Below, one piece after another: positions 47,932 through 56,636 of a stretch of 64,000 nt of DNA. The notes under the pieces were generated by a model. The model was not told the origin of the DNA and did no database searches. It saw nothing but the letters and a program-made list of their open reading frames with translations. The first letter of the stretch is position 1. Each line of letters opens with the position of its first letter. Origin of the DNA: Nitrospirota bacterium (lineage in GTDB: Bacteria > Nitrospirota > Leptospirillia > Leptospirillales > Leptospirillaceae); contig JAKAYA010000005.1 in the NCBI GenBank assembly GCA_021826965.1, positions 1 through 64,000 of the forward strand. The letters are read 5' to 3'. Position numbers and translations under genes: made by a program.

Positions 47932-48456
47932 TCAAGCGATTCCCGTCTTGGCCTCCAATCCGGGACCTCGAGGCGAAGCGGCCTCATCCTTGAACGACAG
48001 GACATCTCCCGTCCTATTTCGAATGCGATCGATCAGAATGGGCTTCAAAAGACCGATGTTCCCTGTAATATCGGCGAGGGTATAACCGTCCAGCGTGTTC
48101 AGAAATGCGAAAAGCGCCGTCCGAAAAACGGATTTGAGGCTGCAGACCTGGTCGATGGGACATTCGGACAGTTCCTCCCCCAGACATTCCACGAGACGGA
48201 AATCCGGTTCCGTTTCCCGGATGAGGGCTCCCAACGAGATCTCTTTCGGATCCCGGCCGAGAACCATTCCTCCTTTTTTCCCCCGTGTCGTCCGGACGTA
48301 CCCGTTCAGGGAAAGGTTGTGGACGACCTTGACGAGATGATTTTTGGAAATCCCGAAGGAGTCTGCCACTTCGGAAATCGTCGCCGGACCTTCTGTCTTT
48401 GCCGCAAGATAAAGAAGAACCCGAATCGAATAGTCCGTGTACAGGGTCAACTGCAT
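47932..48456 (-). CDS. nsrR: Rrf2-family regulator, NsrR type
   Basis: The 174-residue protein has the Rrf2 winged helix (QLTLYTDYSIRVLLYLAAK, FGISKNHLVKVVHNLSLNGYVRTTRGKKGGM). Its three cluster cysteines lie in FRLVECLGEELSECPIDQVCSL and it has the NsrR-like tail ALFAFLNTLDGYTLADIT. NsrR senses NO through an Fe-S cluster. The neighbouring globin supports an NO role. A SAP-like gene follows 22 bases downstream. Confidence 0.88.
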   Translation of the reverse strand: MQLTLYTDYSIRVLLYLAAKTEGPATISEVADSFGISKNHLVKVVHNLSLNGYVRTTRGKKGGMVLGRDPKEISLGALIRETEPDFRLVECLGEELSECPIDQVCSLKSVFRTALFAFLNTLDGYTLADITGNIGLLKPILIDRIRNRTGDVLSFKDEAASPRGPGLEAKTGIA

Positions 48457-48492
48457 CGATCTGCCTCCATCCTATGCTCTTCAGTCCCCTCT

Positions 48493-48538
48493 GTTCCCCG
48501 GTTTCCATCGGACAATCTTCTTCCGGGCTCCGGGGAAC
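48493..48538. repeat. Inverted repeat in the nsrR upstream region
   Basis: GTTCCCCGG (48493-48501) and CCGGGGAAC (48530-48538) are perfect inverted copies 28 bases apart. They lie 40-80 bases before the nsrR ATG, between it and a minus-strand TATAAT (48560-48565). In RNA they would form a leader stem; in DNA they could be a regulator site. Confidence 0.5.
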
Positions 48539-48707
48539 CTTTCACTTCTATATGTATGTATTATAACCCGGCCGACCCCGTCAGTCGCAGATTCGAAAAC
48601 ATCGTCTTGATGCAAGACCGGATGTTGATCCATTCCTTATTTCTCCGGTCATGCGGCTTGCGTCCGCCTCGAAAAAAACGGTAAAAACGATCGATCTGGA
48701 GGCAAGA

Positions 48708-49340
48708 ATGACAATCCCGTTTTCCATCCTGTTCAGTCGTCCCCGAATCCGGACGGCTCTCATTGCCATTCCGCTCTGCGTCTCGGGGATCGCACTCATT
48801 TTCTGGCTTAAACCCGCATCGGGCTCGACGATCCGGGGGCTTTCCCTCCTGACCGCCGCGATACAGGCGCTCGGAGCGCTTTCCATCGTCCTCTTTTTCG
48901 TGGCTCTCCGGGAATATCGGAGCCTTATGGAATCCCGCCGGAAAATCCACCGTACGGCTATCGGGAAGAAGGCACTCCTTGAGAAGGCCCGAAAAATCGG
49001 ACGGAATTGTTGCGTCGACACATCGCCCAACCCTGAACACATCGAAGAATGGATCGAAAACGCCGGCTCATTTTTCCGGGGAAGCCTGATGGACCTGATG
49101 GATGCCCATCCTGTGGCTTCGGCAGACTTTTCCGAAGTTACAGCCGCCGTCGAGGAGGGTTTTCGCTCCCTCCTCGAGACCCAAAACCGGAACCGGGAAG
49201 AAAGCAGTCTGTCTCTTTCCACCCCGGAGATTCTGGGACTGGTCCCCCCGATTTTCCGGGAGATTGAAAAAGACCATGAAGTCCAATACCGGCTTGAAAA
49301 AGAGATCCCTGCCCCACTTCTACCCGAAGGCCAGGAGTGA
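48708..49340 (+). CDS. Membrane protein of unknown function
   Basis: 210 residues from ATG 48708 (GGAGG upstream); the track start is 19 codons earlier. Two TM helices at about 15-35 and 45-67 are followed by a cytoplasmic helical part of 140 residues with CCVDTSPNPEHIEEWIENAG and DLMDAHPVASADFSEV. I find no known family. It converges on the acyl-ligase gene and overlaps its end by 21 bases. Confidence 0.55.
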   Translation: MTIPFSILFSRPRIRTALIAIPLCVSGIALIFWLKPASGSTIRGLSLLTAAIQALGALSIVLFFVALREYRSLMESRRKIHRTAIGKKALLEKARKIGRNCCVDTSPNPEHIEEWIENAGSFFRGSLMDLMDAHPVASADFSEVTAAVEEGFRSLLETQNRNREESSLSLSTPEILGLVPPIFREIEKDHEVQYRLEKEIPAPLLPEGQE

Positions 49341-52046
49341 CCGGACGGCCTCTTCCAGCACAGCGGTGATCCGGGGGGCGGTTTTCCCTTCGAACTGACT
49401 GGAAGGAATCACCTTCCCAATTCTGAGGCGGATTGGGAAGGGACGGGGCAAGCGACGGTGCCTCGGCCAGGCGTTGAAGGCCCCGACGATCGCGCACGGA
49501 ATCACCGGCACGGGACAGGCCGACAGAATGTATCCGGTTCCCGGGCGGAACGACTGAAGACTTCCGGAAAGCGATCGCTCTCCTTCCGGAAAAATCGCCA
49601 GGGCTTTCCCTCTCCGAAGGAGATGGTAGCCGATCCTGAGACCGGTGACTGCCTCTTCGGGATCGATGGAAACGACCCCGAGGACGTTTTTCAGTTTTTT
49701 CAGGACACCGTGTTCGAACAACGGCGAATACCCCCAGAATATCAGGGAGTGGAGAAGATCCGGCGGCAGCATCAGGGAAAGAAGAATCCCGTCCAGGTAG
49801 CTCTCGTGGTTCGCAACAAGAACGAACGGACCAGAGGGCCAGGAAACCTGCTCTCCTCCCGCAACGGTCGCCTGCCATCCGGCTTCGGTCCGGATGACCG
49901 TCGGCCAGCGCACACCGAAAACGACCGAGAACACGCCTCTCAGAAACGTGTGAAGAAAGCGGAACCACAAGGGGGGAGCGCCATTTGCCTTCGCGGGACG
50001 GCGAGGAATGAATGTTTCCTCGGCATCGGTGAGCGAAGGCTCCAGAATGCGCGCATCGGCTTTTTCTCCCGAGGTCTTCACCAGTCTGCCGGACATCTTT
50101 TCGAGCAAGTCTCCGACCGTCCGGACCGAATCGAACATCTCCTCTTCAAGAGCCCCCCCGGTCAGCTCCTCGAGACGTCCCGCGAGTTCGATCCTTCCCA
50201 GCGAATCCAGGCCCAGGTCCACTTCCAGATGGTCGGAAAGGGACAAGGGCCTGTCCAGACCCGTCACGTCTTCCAGAACGCGCAAAATCTCCCGCTTGGC
50301 CGGATCGTCCAGAACCCCTTCCGGAACGGGAGAGGCGCTATGGCGTCTTTCCAGAGAGGAGACGATTTCGGGGAGGGCAAAACGTTTGAGCTTTCCCAGA
50401 CGTGTCCGGGGCATCGGTTCGAGCGTCAGGGAAAACCCGCCGATCCGGCTATGGCCCGGCAAGCGCGCGTTCAGGCCGGCGACTCTGGATTCCATGACGG
50501 GTCTCATCTGGACAATGTGCCGGCGAGAAAACGCTTCTTCATCCGGGCGGATCAAAAGCCAGGGAACACCGTTGTAGAGGGTCAGGGCGAGTTCCGAAAC
50601 AAGCTCGTCCTTTCCCAGCAATCCTTCGACCGCTTCGGGCTGAAGCTTCTTCCCGTTGGGCAATACGAGCAGCTCTTTTTCCCTCCCTTTCAGAAAAAGA
50701 AAACCGTCCTCCAGGCAACCGATGTCCCCGGTCGAAAACCAGCCGTCCGCATCCCGGACGGGACGACGCGTCTTGCAATCGAGGAGGTATTCCGAAGCGA
50801 CGTTGCTTCCGCGAGCCTGAACCTCACCTTCCCCCACCGCATGGTCTTCAAGAGGACGGATACGGAGTTCCACCCCGTCCACAGCCCGACCCACCGAACC
50901 GAACCGGAAATGACCGGGGGTGTTGAAGGTCAGGACCGGCGCCGTTTCGGTGAGCCCGTATCCTTCAAGCATCGTCAGCCCCCAGGACCAGAAGTCGACG
51001 GAAGCCTGACGCGAAAGCGCCGCCCCGCCTGAAGCCAGAATTTCCATCGAAGGGCCGAACCTTTCATGAAGAGAGCGGAAGAAGAGCCGGCCGGGATTGA
51101 AACCCGCCTTCAAGCGGCAGCGGAGCACCAGGGGCATGAGGACATGACAGACGATCCAGCGCATTCGCCTTCCCCGCTGTTCGATGCCTTCCCATATACG
51201 GCGGTGAAAGTTTTCCCACAGGGAAGGAACACCGGGAAAAAGTGTCGGAGCAAAGGTCGTGAGACACGAAAGGAGCGTCGCCGGCTGAAGATCGGGCGCA
51301 AACGCAACGGTCGCACCGTGACCGACCGGAAGATAGAGGAGAGACATCAGGGGATAGGCGTGATGAAGGGGAAGCACCCCGAACACCCGCGACTCCCGAT
51401 GATAGATTCCGAGTTTTGCGATGCTCCGGACATTGGAAAAAAGGTTGGCATGCGTCAGTGCGACTCCCCGGGGAAAGCCGGTCGTTCCGGAGGTCAGAAG
51501 AAGGCAGGCCTCCCGGTTCGTATCCCGGGAAACGAGACGAACGGTTTCCTCGAGGAGCCCCCGCCAACTTTCCTCTCCGGGAAAGGGCGGCTTATCCGGA
51601 TGCCGGGGAAACGTGTGCACGGGGATTTCCTCCGGACCATCCCCCAGACTTTCCCAAAGCCCTTCTTCGATAAACAAAGCTTCCGCTCCGAAGTTTTTCA
51701 GGATGGACCTCATTTCCGCTGGAGGCATGGCGTGGTCGAGAAGAACCGGGAGCAAATCTTCGGCTTCAAGTGCCAGCAACGTCCGGATGAACGCCGGCCC
51801 CGGAGCGGCGGATACCCCGACCGGGGTGCGGACCGGAAGCTTCAGGGAACGAACGGATCCCCTGAACTCCAGGGCCGAAAGGACCATTTCCCGGTAGGAC
51901 CAGGTCCGGGGGGAAAGTCTTTGCCCATCATGCAGCCATTCCACGACAAACGGACAGTCCGGCTCAAGCTTCGACCATCCCAGGACAGTATGAAAAAGGG
52001 TCTCCGGGGTGCCTTCCGGCAACAACTGTCTCACAGGTTTTTTCAC
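49320..52046 (-). CDS. Acyl-CoA/ACP ligase - acyl carrier - acyltransferase fusion
   Basis: The 908-residue protein has three parts. An AMP-forming ligase (1-560) has LLLTSGTTGFPRGVALTH and EGYGLTETAPVL. An acyl carrier domain (about 570-650) has phosphopantetheine Ser in DLGLDSLGRIELA. A PlsC-type acyltransferase (about 700-908) has NHESYLD (HX4D) and FPEGERSLSGSL. It resembles Aas (2-acylglycerophosphoethanolamine recycling) with an inserted carrier, so it probably activates a fatty acid and transfers it to a lipid. Coupled by ATGA to the ribonuclease gene. Confidence 0.9.
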   Translation of the reverse strand: MKKPVRQLLPEGTPETLFHTVLGWSKLEPDCPFVVEWLHDGQRLSPRTWSYREMVLSALEFRGSVRSLKLPVRTPVGVSAAPGPAFIRTLLALEAEDLLPVLLDHAMPPAEMRSILKNFGAEALFIEEGLWESLGDGPEEIPVHTFPRHPDKPPFPGEESWRGLLEETVRLVSRDTNREACLLLTSGTTGFPRGVALTHANLFSNVRSIAKLGIYHRESRVFGVLPLHHAYPLMSLLYLPVGHGATVAFAPDLQPATLLSCLTTFAPTLFPGVPSLWENFHRRIWEGIEQRGRRMRWIVCHVLMPLVLRCRLKAGFNPGRLFFRSLHERFGPSMEILASGGAALSRQASVDFWSWGLTMLEGYGLTETAPVLTFNTPGHFRFGSVGRAVDGVELRIRPLEDHAVGEGEVQARGSNVASEYLLDCKTRRPVRDADGWFSTGDIGCLEDGFLFLKGREKELLVLPNGKKLQPEAVEGLLGKDELVSELALTLYNGVPWLLIRPDEEAFSRRHIVQMRPVMESRVAGLNARLPGHSRIGGFSLTLEPMPRTRLGKLKRFALPEIVSSLERRHSASPVPEGVLDDPAKREILRVLEDVTGLDRPLSLSDHLEVDLGLDSLGRIELAGRLEELTGGALEEEMFDSVRTVGDLLEKMSGRLVKTSGEKADARILEPSLTDAEETFIPRRPAKANGAPPLWFRFLHTFLRGVFSVVFGVRWPTVIRTEAGWQATVAGGEQVSWPSGPFVLVANHESYLDGILLSLMLPPDLLHSLIFWGYSPLFEHGVLKKLKNVLGVVSIDPEEAVTGLRIGYHLLRRGKALAIFPEGERSLSGSLQSFRPGTGYILSACPVPVIPCAIVGAFNAWPRHRRLPRPFPIRLRIGKVIPSSQFEGKTAPRITAVLEEAVRSLLAFG

Positions 52047-53479
52047 CTCTTCGCCACCCTTCCGGTTCTGGACGACATTTTTTCCGTCAGTTCGACCGTC
52101 TCATGCAGAGCCGGAACATGCACGTTTTTCCATCCCGTATTCTCCAGTTTTTCCCGGAAAGACGAGAGGGAGCGGTGCTCTCCGTGAATCAGAAAAACAC
52201 GTTCCGGAACTTTCATCGACCCACACCACTTCAGAAGGTCCGCCTGATCGGCGTGGGCCGAGAAACCATTGATGGAATGGAGACCGATCCGGACATCTTT
52301 CTCTACCCCCTGGATCCGTACGGTCTTGCGGCCTTCCAGAATGGCCCGTCCCAGTGTCCCCTCCGCCTGATATCCGACAAACACCAGGCTGGAACGAGGA
52401 TTCTCCGCCTCCTGGGCCAGATGATAGAGGATCCTTCCTCCGGACACCATCCCCGATCCGGCGAGAACAACGGCACGAGGACCCGCGCCCGCGATCGTCC
52501 GGGATTCGTCGACCGTACGCATGAATTTGAGTTCGGGAAACAGGAAGGGATCCTTTCGCTTCTTAAATTGCTCGAGAAGACGATCGGCCAGAAGCATCGG
52601 AAAACGCTCATAAATATGCGTGACATTGATCGCCATCGGAGAGTCCAGAAAATACGGCTGCCGTCCCGGCAAGCGTCCTTCGCTCTTCCATTCGCGAAAA
52701 AAGAACAGGAGGTCCTGAGCCCGTTCGACCGCGAACGTGGGGATCAGGACCTTCCCGCCCCGGGAATACGTATCGGAAAGGACTTCCAGAAGCTCCTCCT
52801 TCGACTCCTCGAAAGACCGGTGAAGTCTGTCTCCATAGGTCGTTTCCATCACGACGTAGTCCGAATCCTCCGGAGGAGAAGCCGGAGCCAGAAGGGCGGG
52901 TTGTCCCGGCCCCAGGTCACCGGAGAACAGGATCCGGGTCTTCCGGCCGGGCCGCGAAACGGTGATCTGGACGGAGGCCGAACCCAGGATATGGCCGGCG
53001 TTATAAAACGTGGCATCGATTCCGGGGGCAAGATTCACCGGAACGTCGTATTCGGCGGCCCGGACAAAAAGCGCCATCGTATCGATCACGTCCGCAATCC
53101 GGTAGGCCGTCGAACGGGAGGAGGGACGGTGAGTTCCCTTCTGCCGCCCTTTCTCCGGAAGATGCTCTTCCTGCAAATGGGCAGCGTCCCACAGGACGAT
53201 TTCGGACAAATAACGCGTCGGAGAAGTGGCGTAGACCGGACCTGAAAACCCCTGCCGGACGAGATAGGGAAGCCTCCCGCAATGATCGAGGTGGGCATGT
53301 GTCAAAACGACCGCGGAAATGGAGTCCGGCGCGAATCCGAAGGGCTTCAGGTTCGAGCGGAACATTTCGTCGCCTCCCTGAAACATCCCGCAATCGATCA
53401 GGATCCGGAAGCCGTCCACGTCCAGGAGATGGCAGGACCCGGTCACACAGGAAGCCGCTCCGTGAAAAGACAGTTGCAT
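52043..53479 (-). CDS. MBL-fold beta-CASP RNA-processing nuclease
   Basis: 478 residues from ATG 53479 (AAGGGAGGAGG upstream); the track adds 48 unsupported codons. It has LTHAHLDHCGRLPYL (HxHxDH), DCGMFQGG, GHILGSASVQI, the beta-CASP motifs LAGSGMVSGGRILYH and HSINGFSAHADQADLL, and a final LIHGE. It belongs to the bacterial CPSF-like/YSH1 group of exo-/endo-ribonucleases. The RNA target is unknown. Confidence 0.9.
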   Translation of the reverse strand: MQLSFHGAASCVTGSCHLLDVDGFRILIDCGMFQGGDEMFRSNLKPFGFAPDSISAVVLTHAHLDHCGRLPYLVRQGFSGPVYATSPTRYLSEIVLWDAAHLQEEHLPEKGRQKGTHRPSSRSTAYRIADVIDTMALFVRAAEYDVPVNLAPGIDATFYNAGHILGSASVQITVSRPGRKTRILFSGDLGPGQPALLAPASPPEDSDYVVMETTYGDRLHRSFEESKEELLEVLSDTYSRGGKVLIPTFAVERAQDLLFFFREWKSEGRLPGRQPYFLDSPMAINVTHIYERFPMLLADRLLEQFKKRKDPFLFPELKFMRTVDESRTIAGAGPRAVVLAGSGMVSGGRILYHLAQEAENPRSSLVFVGYQAEGTLGRAILEGRKTVRIQGVEKDVRIGLHSINGFSAHADQADLLKWCGSMKVPERVFLIHGEHRSLSSFREKLENTGWKNVHVPALHETVELTEKMSSRTGRVAKR

Positions 53480-53616
53480 GATTCCTCCTCCCTTAAACCC
53501 TTCTCCGGTTTTCCTCTTCCGTTCCGGATCAGGAAAAGCCACGAAAATTCCCCACGATTCTAGCGCATAGACCGAGAGACCGCCAGAAGATCCTTCTCCG
53601 GCCTCCAGGGCCCGGA

Positions 53617-53645
53617 TTGACACGAAGACCGGAGTCCATTAAAAT
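53617..53645 (+). promoter_or_regulatory. Promoter of the FTR1 operon
   Basis: A perfect TTGACA (53617-53622), exactly 17 bases, TAAAAT (53640-53645). The start of transcription is predicted near 53652, within the Fur-box-like sequence. Confidence 0.8.
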
Positions 53646-53650
53646 CGAAC

Positions 53651-53667
53651 TTGAGAATCAATCTCAA
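53651..53667 (+). promoter_or_regulatory. Fur box over the FTR1 transcription start
   Basis: TTGAGAATCAATCTCAA is a TTGAGA/TCTCAA inverted repeat. It closely resembles Fur boxes of the TGAGAATnATTCTCA kind. Its position on the start site fits repression by iron-loaded Fur. Confidence 0.65.
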
Positions 53668-53693
53668 ATAAAAGGGAGCGACGAGGACATCTT

Positions 53694-54569
53694 ATGGAAA
53701 CCTACCTGATCCTGGCAAGGGAAACCCTGGAGGCCTCCCTTCTTGTGGGGATTCTGGCCACCACACTGAAACGTCTGGGACGGACGTCCGATCTGAAGCG
53801 CGTCTGGGGGGGTGCTGCGGTTGCCGTGATCACCTGTCTCGTTCTGGGGATCCTCGCCAACCGGCTGGAGTCTTTCCTGTCGGGCCCCGTCAAAACATGG
53901 CTGGACATCGCGATTTTTTTCCTCGCGGCCATTTTCCTCTCTTTCATGGTTCTCTGGATGACCCAGAACGCGCCATCCATGAAAGGCCGGATCCAGGGGA
54001 AAGCCATGACGGCGCTCGAATCGGGACATGGCGAGGTGTTGTTCCTCCTGGCGTTCATGGGAGTGTTCCGGGAAGGTCTGGAAACCATCCTGTTTCTCTG
54101 GGGAATCGCCCTCCAGGACAGCTCCTCCGGAATCGCCATCCCCTTGCTCGAAGGAATTTCGGGCGTGGCCACAGGCGTCCTTGTCGTCTTCGCCCTTTTC
54201 AAGGGATTTTCGCGCGTTCCAATGGCCCTGTTCTTCCGTTTGACATCGGTTCTTCTGATCCTGATGGCTGCAGGCATGATCGCGTCCGGCGTTGGACGCC
54301 TGATTTCGATCGGCGTTCTCTCCCCCCTGGTCTTCCAGGTCTGGGACACAAGCAACCTCCTGAACGAACACTCCCTGGTCGGAACCCTTTTCTCGGACTT
54401 CTTCGGCTACCGGGCCCGCCCGTCCCTCATGACGCTGATTACGGTCTGGGGCTATCTCGCCGTCATGTTCGCCGGCCTCTGGCGTCTTTCCCAGACGCGA
54501 AACGCAACATCGGGGGGAGCGCTTCCGGAAAAAGCCGCCCGATCGACCGGGCATCCGGGTCGTCGTTGA
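53694..54569 (+). CDS. FTR1-family iron permease
   Basis: The 291-residue inner-membrane protein has seven TM helices. The two REXXE iron motifs are RETLEA (residue 9) and REGLET (near 125). FTR1/EfeU imports iron, in bacteria with periplasmic partners. GAGGA precedes the ATG. Its TGA overlaps the start of the cupredoxin gene (TGATG). The operon starts with a strong promoter and a Fur box. Confidence 0.94.
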   Translation: METYLILARETLEASLLVGILATTLKRLGRTSDLKRVWGGAAVAVITCLVLGILANRLESFLSGPVKTWLDIAIFFLAAIFLSFMVLWMTQNAPSMKGRIQGKAMTALESGHGEVLFLLAFMGVFREGLETILFLWGIALQDSSSGIAIPLLEGISGVATGVLVVFALFKGFSRVPMALFFRLTSVLLILMAAGMIASGVGRLISIGVLSPLVFQVWDTSNLLNEHSLVGTLFSDFFGYRARPSLMTLITVWGYLAVMFAGLWRLSQTRNATSGGALPEKAARSTGHPGRR

Positions 54570-54943
54570 TGCCAGGCCGTCTCCACCGTTTTTCCCGGGC
54601 GATCGAAACGGCATGCCTGTCCGGCCTTCTTCTCGCGGCCGCTCTCCTTCTCCCGCCTTGCGCCCGGGCAACGACGACAGGCTCCTATGCCCTCCATCTG
54701 AAAAAACACGTCTTCGCCCCGGACAGCCTGACCGTTCCCGCCCGTCAGCCGTTCGTCCTGCACGTCTCCAACGAGGACAATCATCCGGAAGAGTTTGAGA
54801 GCTACGATCTCGAGTTCGAGATCATCGTCCTGCCCCATCACTCCATCGACGTCCCTGTCCGGCCCCTTCCTCCCGGTACATATGAATTTTTCGGGGATTT
54901 CCATCCCCGGACCGCCCGCGGACATATCACTGTCCATCCCTGA
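54569..54943 (+). CDS. Periplasmic cupredoxin-like protein
   Basis: 124 residues from ATG 54569, coupled to FTR1. A signal peptide (AIETACLSGLLLAAALLLPPCARA) is followed by a one-domain cupredoxin with LKKHVFAPDSLTVPARQPFVLHVSNEDNHPEEFESYDL and a late histidine in EFFGDFHPRTARG. FTR1-linked cupredoxins of this kind may oxidise or pass on iron (family knowledge; ligand set here incomplete by eye). The upstream track extension is FTR1 in another frame. Confidence 0.85.
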   Translation: MPGRLHRFSRAIETACLSGLLLAAALLLPPCARATTTGSYALHLKKHVFAPDSLTVPARQPFVLHVSNEDNHPEEFESYDLEFEIIVLPHHSIDVPVRPLPPGTYEFFGDFHPRTARGHITVHP

Positions 54944-54968
54944 ACCCTTTTTCCGGAGAACGATATTG

Positions 54969-56636
54969 ATGCGATTACGCTTGCGGCAGGTTCTCCCCGT
55001 TTTGCTTGCGATATCCCAGACTTTTGTACTCGATGTTCCGAAAATCCTCGCCCGGCCTTCGACGGAACTCTCCGGTTGGGCTCCCCTTCCCCGAACCAAC
55101 GTTCAGATTTATCGCATCAACCCGAAGACCGGACGAAACATGGGACTCCTGGATATCCGGAAAACCGACCGGAAAGGTTTTTTTCGATTTCGGCCGTCCC
55201 GTCGTTTTCCCACGAGACTTCTCTGGTTCGCTCCTCCGGACCGTTGCTCTTCCGGCGGCCCATCCGCTTCATACTCCGCCGTTGTCCTGTCGCCGCCCAC
55301 AAATGACGCAACAGTCCGGGTCGACTTTGTGGACAGCACGAAGGACAGGCGCGCGACATCCGAGTATCATGCGAAAAAAGGACGGCGTTCCTGGTCGTCT
55401 TTTTATCCGCAGGCTTCCCGCTGGACCGACCGGACTCTGGGGATTGAAGGAAAGGCATTCTCCCTCCGGGAAGGCCCTCTCCCGTTCGAACGGATTCTCG
55501 GAGAACTGGCCGGCTGGAGGGGAGGAAAGGCATGGGACGCGGGCTCGGTCCTTGCAGAGGACTTGACCGACGGACGTCTGGACGGCCGCAAAAATCTTCG
55601 GCCGCTCGTCTTCTGCGGTCAGACGACGCCCGCCCTTCTCGGAACAACCGAATGGCGTGAAGCCGTCTGGCTGGAAGCGGGACGACAGGGTTTTCTTGAA
55701 GACCCTGTCCGGAAACAGCTTCTCTTCCGGACCATCACCCGGTTCGAACGACTTGCTCCCGGTCCCGGACGCCAATGGGATTTTTTGCCGGCGATGCCGA
55801 CCGAACGGGATTCGGTCCTGGTCGTGGGCGGCCCCGGTGTCCCGCCGACCGTCATCGGTGGAGAGACCAACCAGGGGATTTCCGCGGCAGTCGAACGCTA
55901 CGATCCGGATCACCGCCGCTGGACCGCTCTCCCTTCCTATCCCCTCGGGGTGGCCTATGCATCCGGAGTCGCCTTGCCTGGCGGAAAGATTTTCGTGACA
56001 GGCGGATTCAACAGTCAGGGTTTTACCAATCGAAGCTTCCTCTTCGATCCCCACGTCCGGAAATGGGTGCCGGTGGCAACCGCACCCGTTTCCCGGGCAG
56101 CCAGTACGGCGGTCCTCCTGCCAGACAGTGAAATTCTTGTCACAGGCGGAGAGGACGACAAGGGGCTGACAGCCAGGACGGACCGTTATGACCTTCGCAA
56201 AAATCGGTGGATTCGGGAAAAGGACGCTCCCCTGGGCCGGATCGGAGGAGTCTCCGCCTTTCTTCCGGACGGACGGGTCTGGGTCGGAGAAGGACTCGTC
56301 AGCACAGGCGGCATTACGGGAAAAGGATTTTTCTACGACCCGGAAAGTCGCCGGTGGAGCACTGCACCCGCCGCACCGACTCCACGCCTGTACCCCGCGG
56401 AAGCGGTTCTCCCGGACGGACGGGTCATTGTGCTGGACGGACTGAACAGAACGGGGGTTCTCGATACGGCCGACCTCTTCGATCCCGTGAAAAACACCTG
56501 GACGCTGCTCGGATCACGTGACCGGATCCGCCGGAAAGAAACCGGAGCGGCCCTTCTGGGTGACGGGTCCCTGCTCCTGGTCGGAGGGGAGGACGCCTCC
56601 GGAAATTCGGTCGGCACCGCTACTCGCCTTCACTGA
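54969..56636 (+). CDS. Secreted kelch-repeat beta-propeller protein
   Basis: 555 residues from ATG 54969 (CGGAG upstream). A short signal-like N terminus (LRQVLPVLLAISQTFVLDV) is followed by a Pro/Arg-rich region, a segment of about 150 residues without homology, and kelch repeats from about residue 285 on, each with a paired pattern such as GKIFVTGG...YDPxxxxW (KIFVTGGFNSQG, EILVTGGEDDKG, SLLLVGGEDASG). Third gene of the FTR1 operon, so a role near iron uptake is suggested but unproven. Confidence 0.8.
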   Translation: MRLRLRQVLPVLLAISQTFVLDVPKILARPSTELSGWAPLPRTNVQIYRINPKTGRNMGLLDIRKTDRKGFFRFRPSRRFPTRLLWFAPPDRCSSGGPSASYSAVVLSPPTNDATVRVDFVDSTKDRRATSEYHAKKGRRSWSSFYPQASRWTDRTLGIEGKAFSLREGPLPFERILGELAGWRGGKAWDAGSVLAEDLTDGRLDGRKNLRPLVFCGQTTPALLGTTEWREAVWLEAGRQGFLEDPVRKQLLFRTITRFERLAPGPGRQWDFLPAMPTERDSVLVVGGPGVPPTVIGGETNQGISAAVERYDPDHRRWTALPSYPLGVAYASGVALPGGKIFVTGGFNSQGFTNRSFLFDPHVRKWVPVATAPVSRAASTAVLLPDSEILVTGGEDDKGLTARTDRYDLRKNRWIREKDAPLGRIGGVSAFLPDGRVWVGEGLVSTGGITGKGFFYDPESRRWSTAPAAPTPRLYPAEAVLPDGRVIVLDGLNRTGVLDTADLFDPVKNTWTLLGSRDRIRRKETGAALLGDGSLLLVGGEDASGNSVGTATRLH

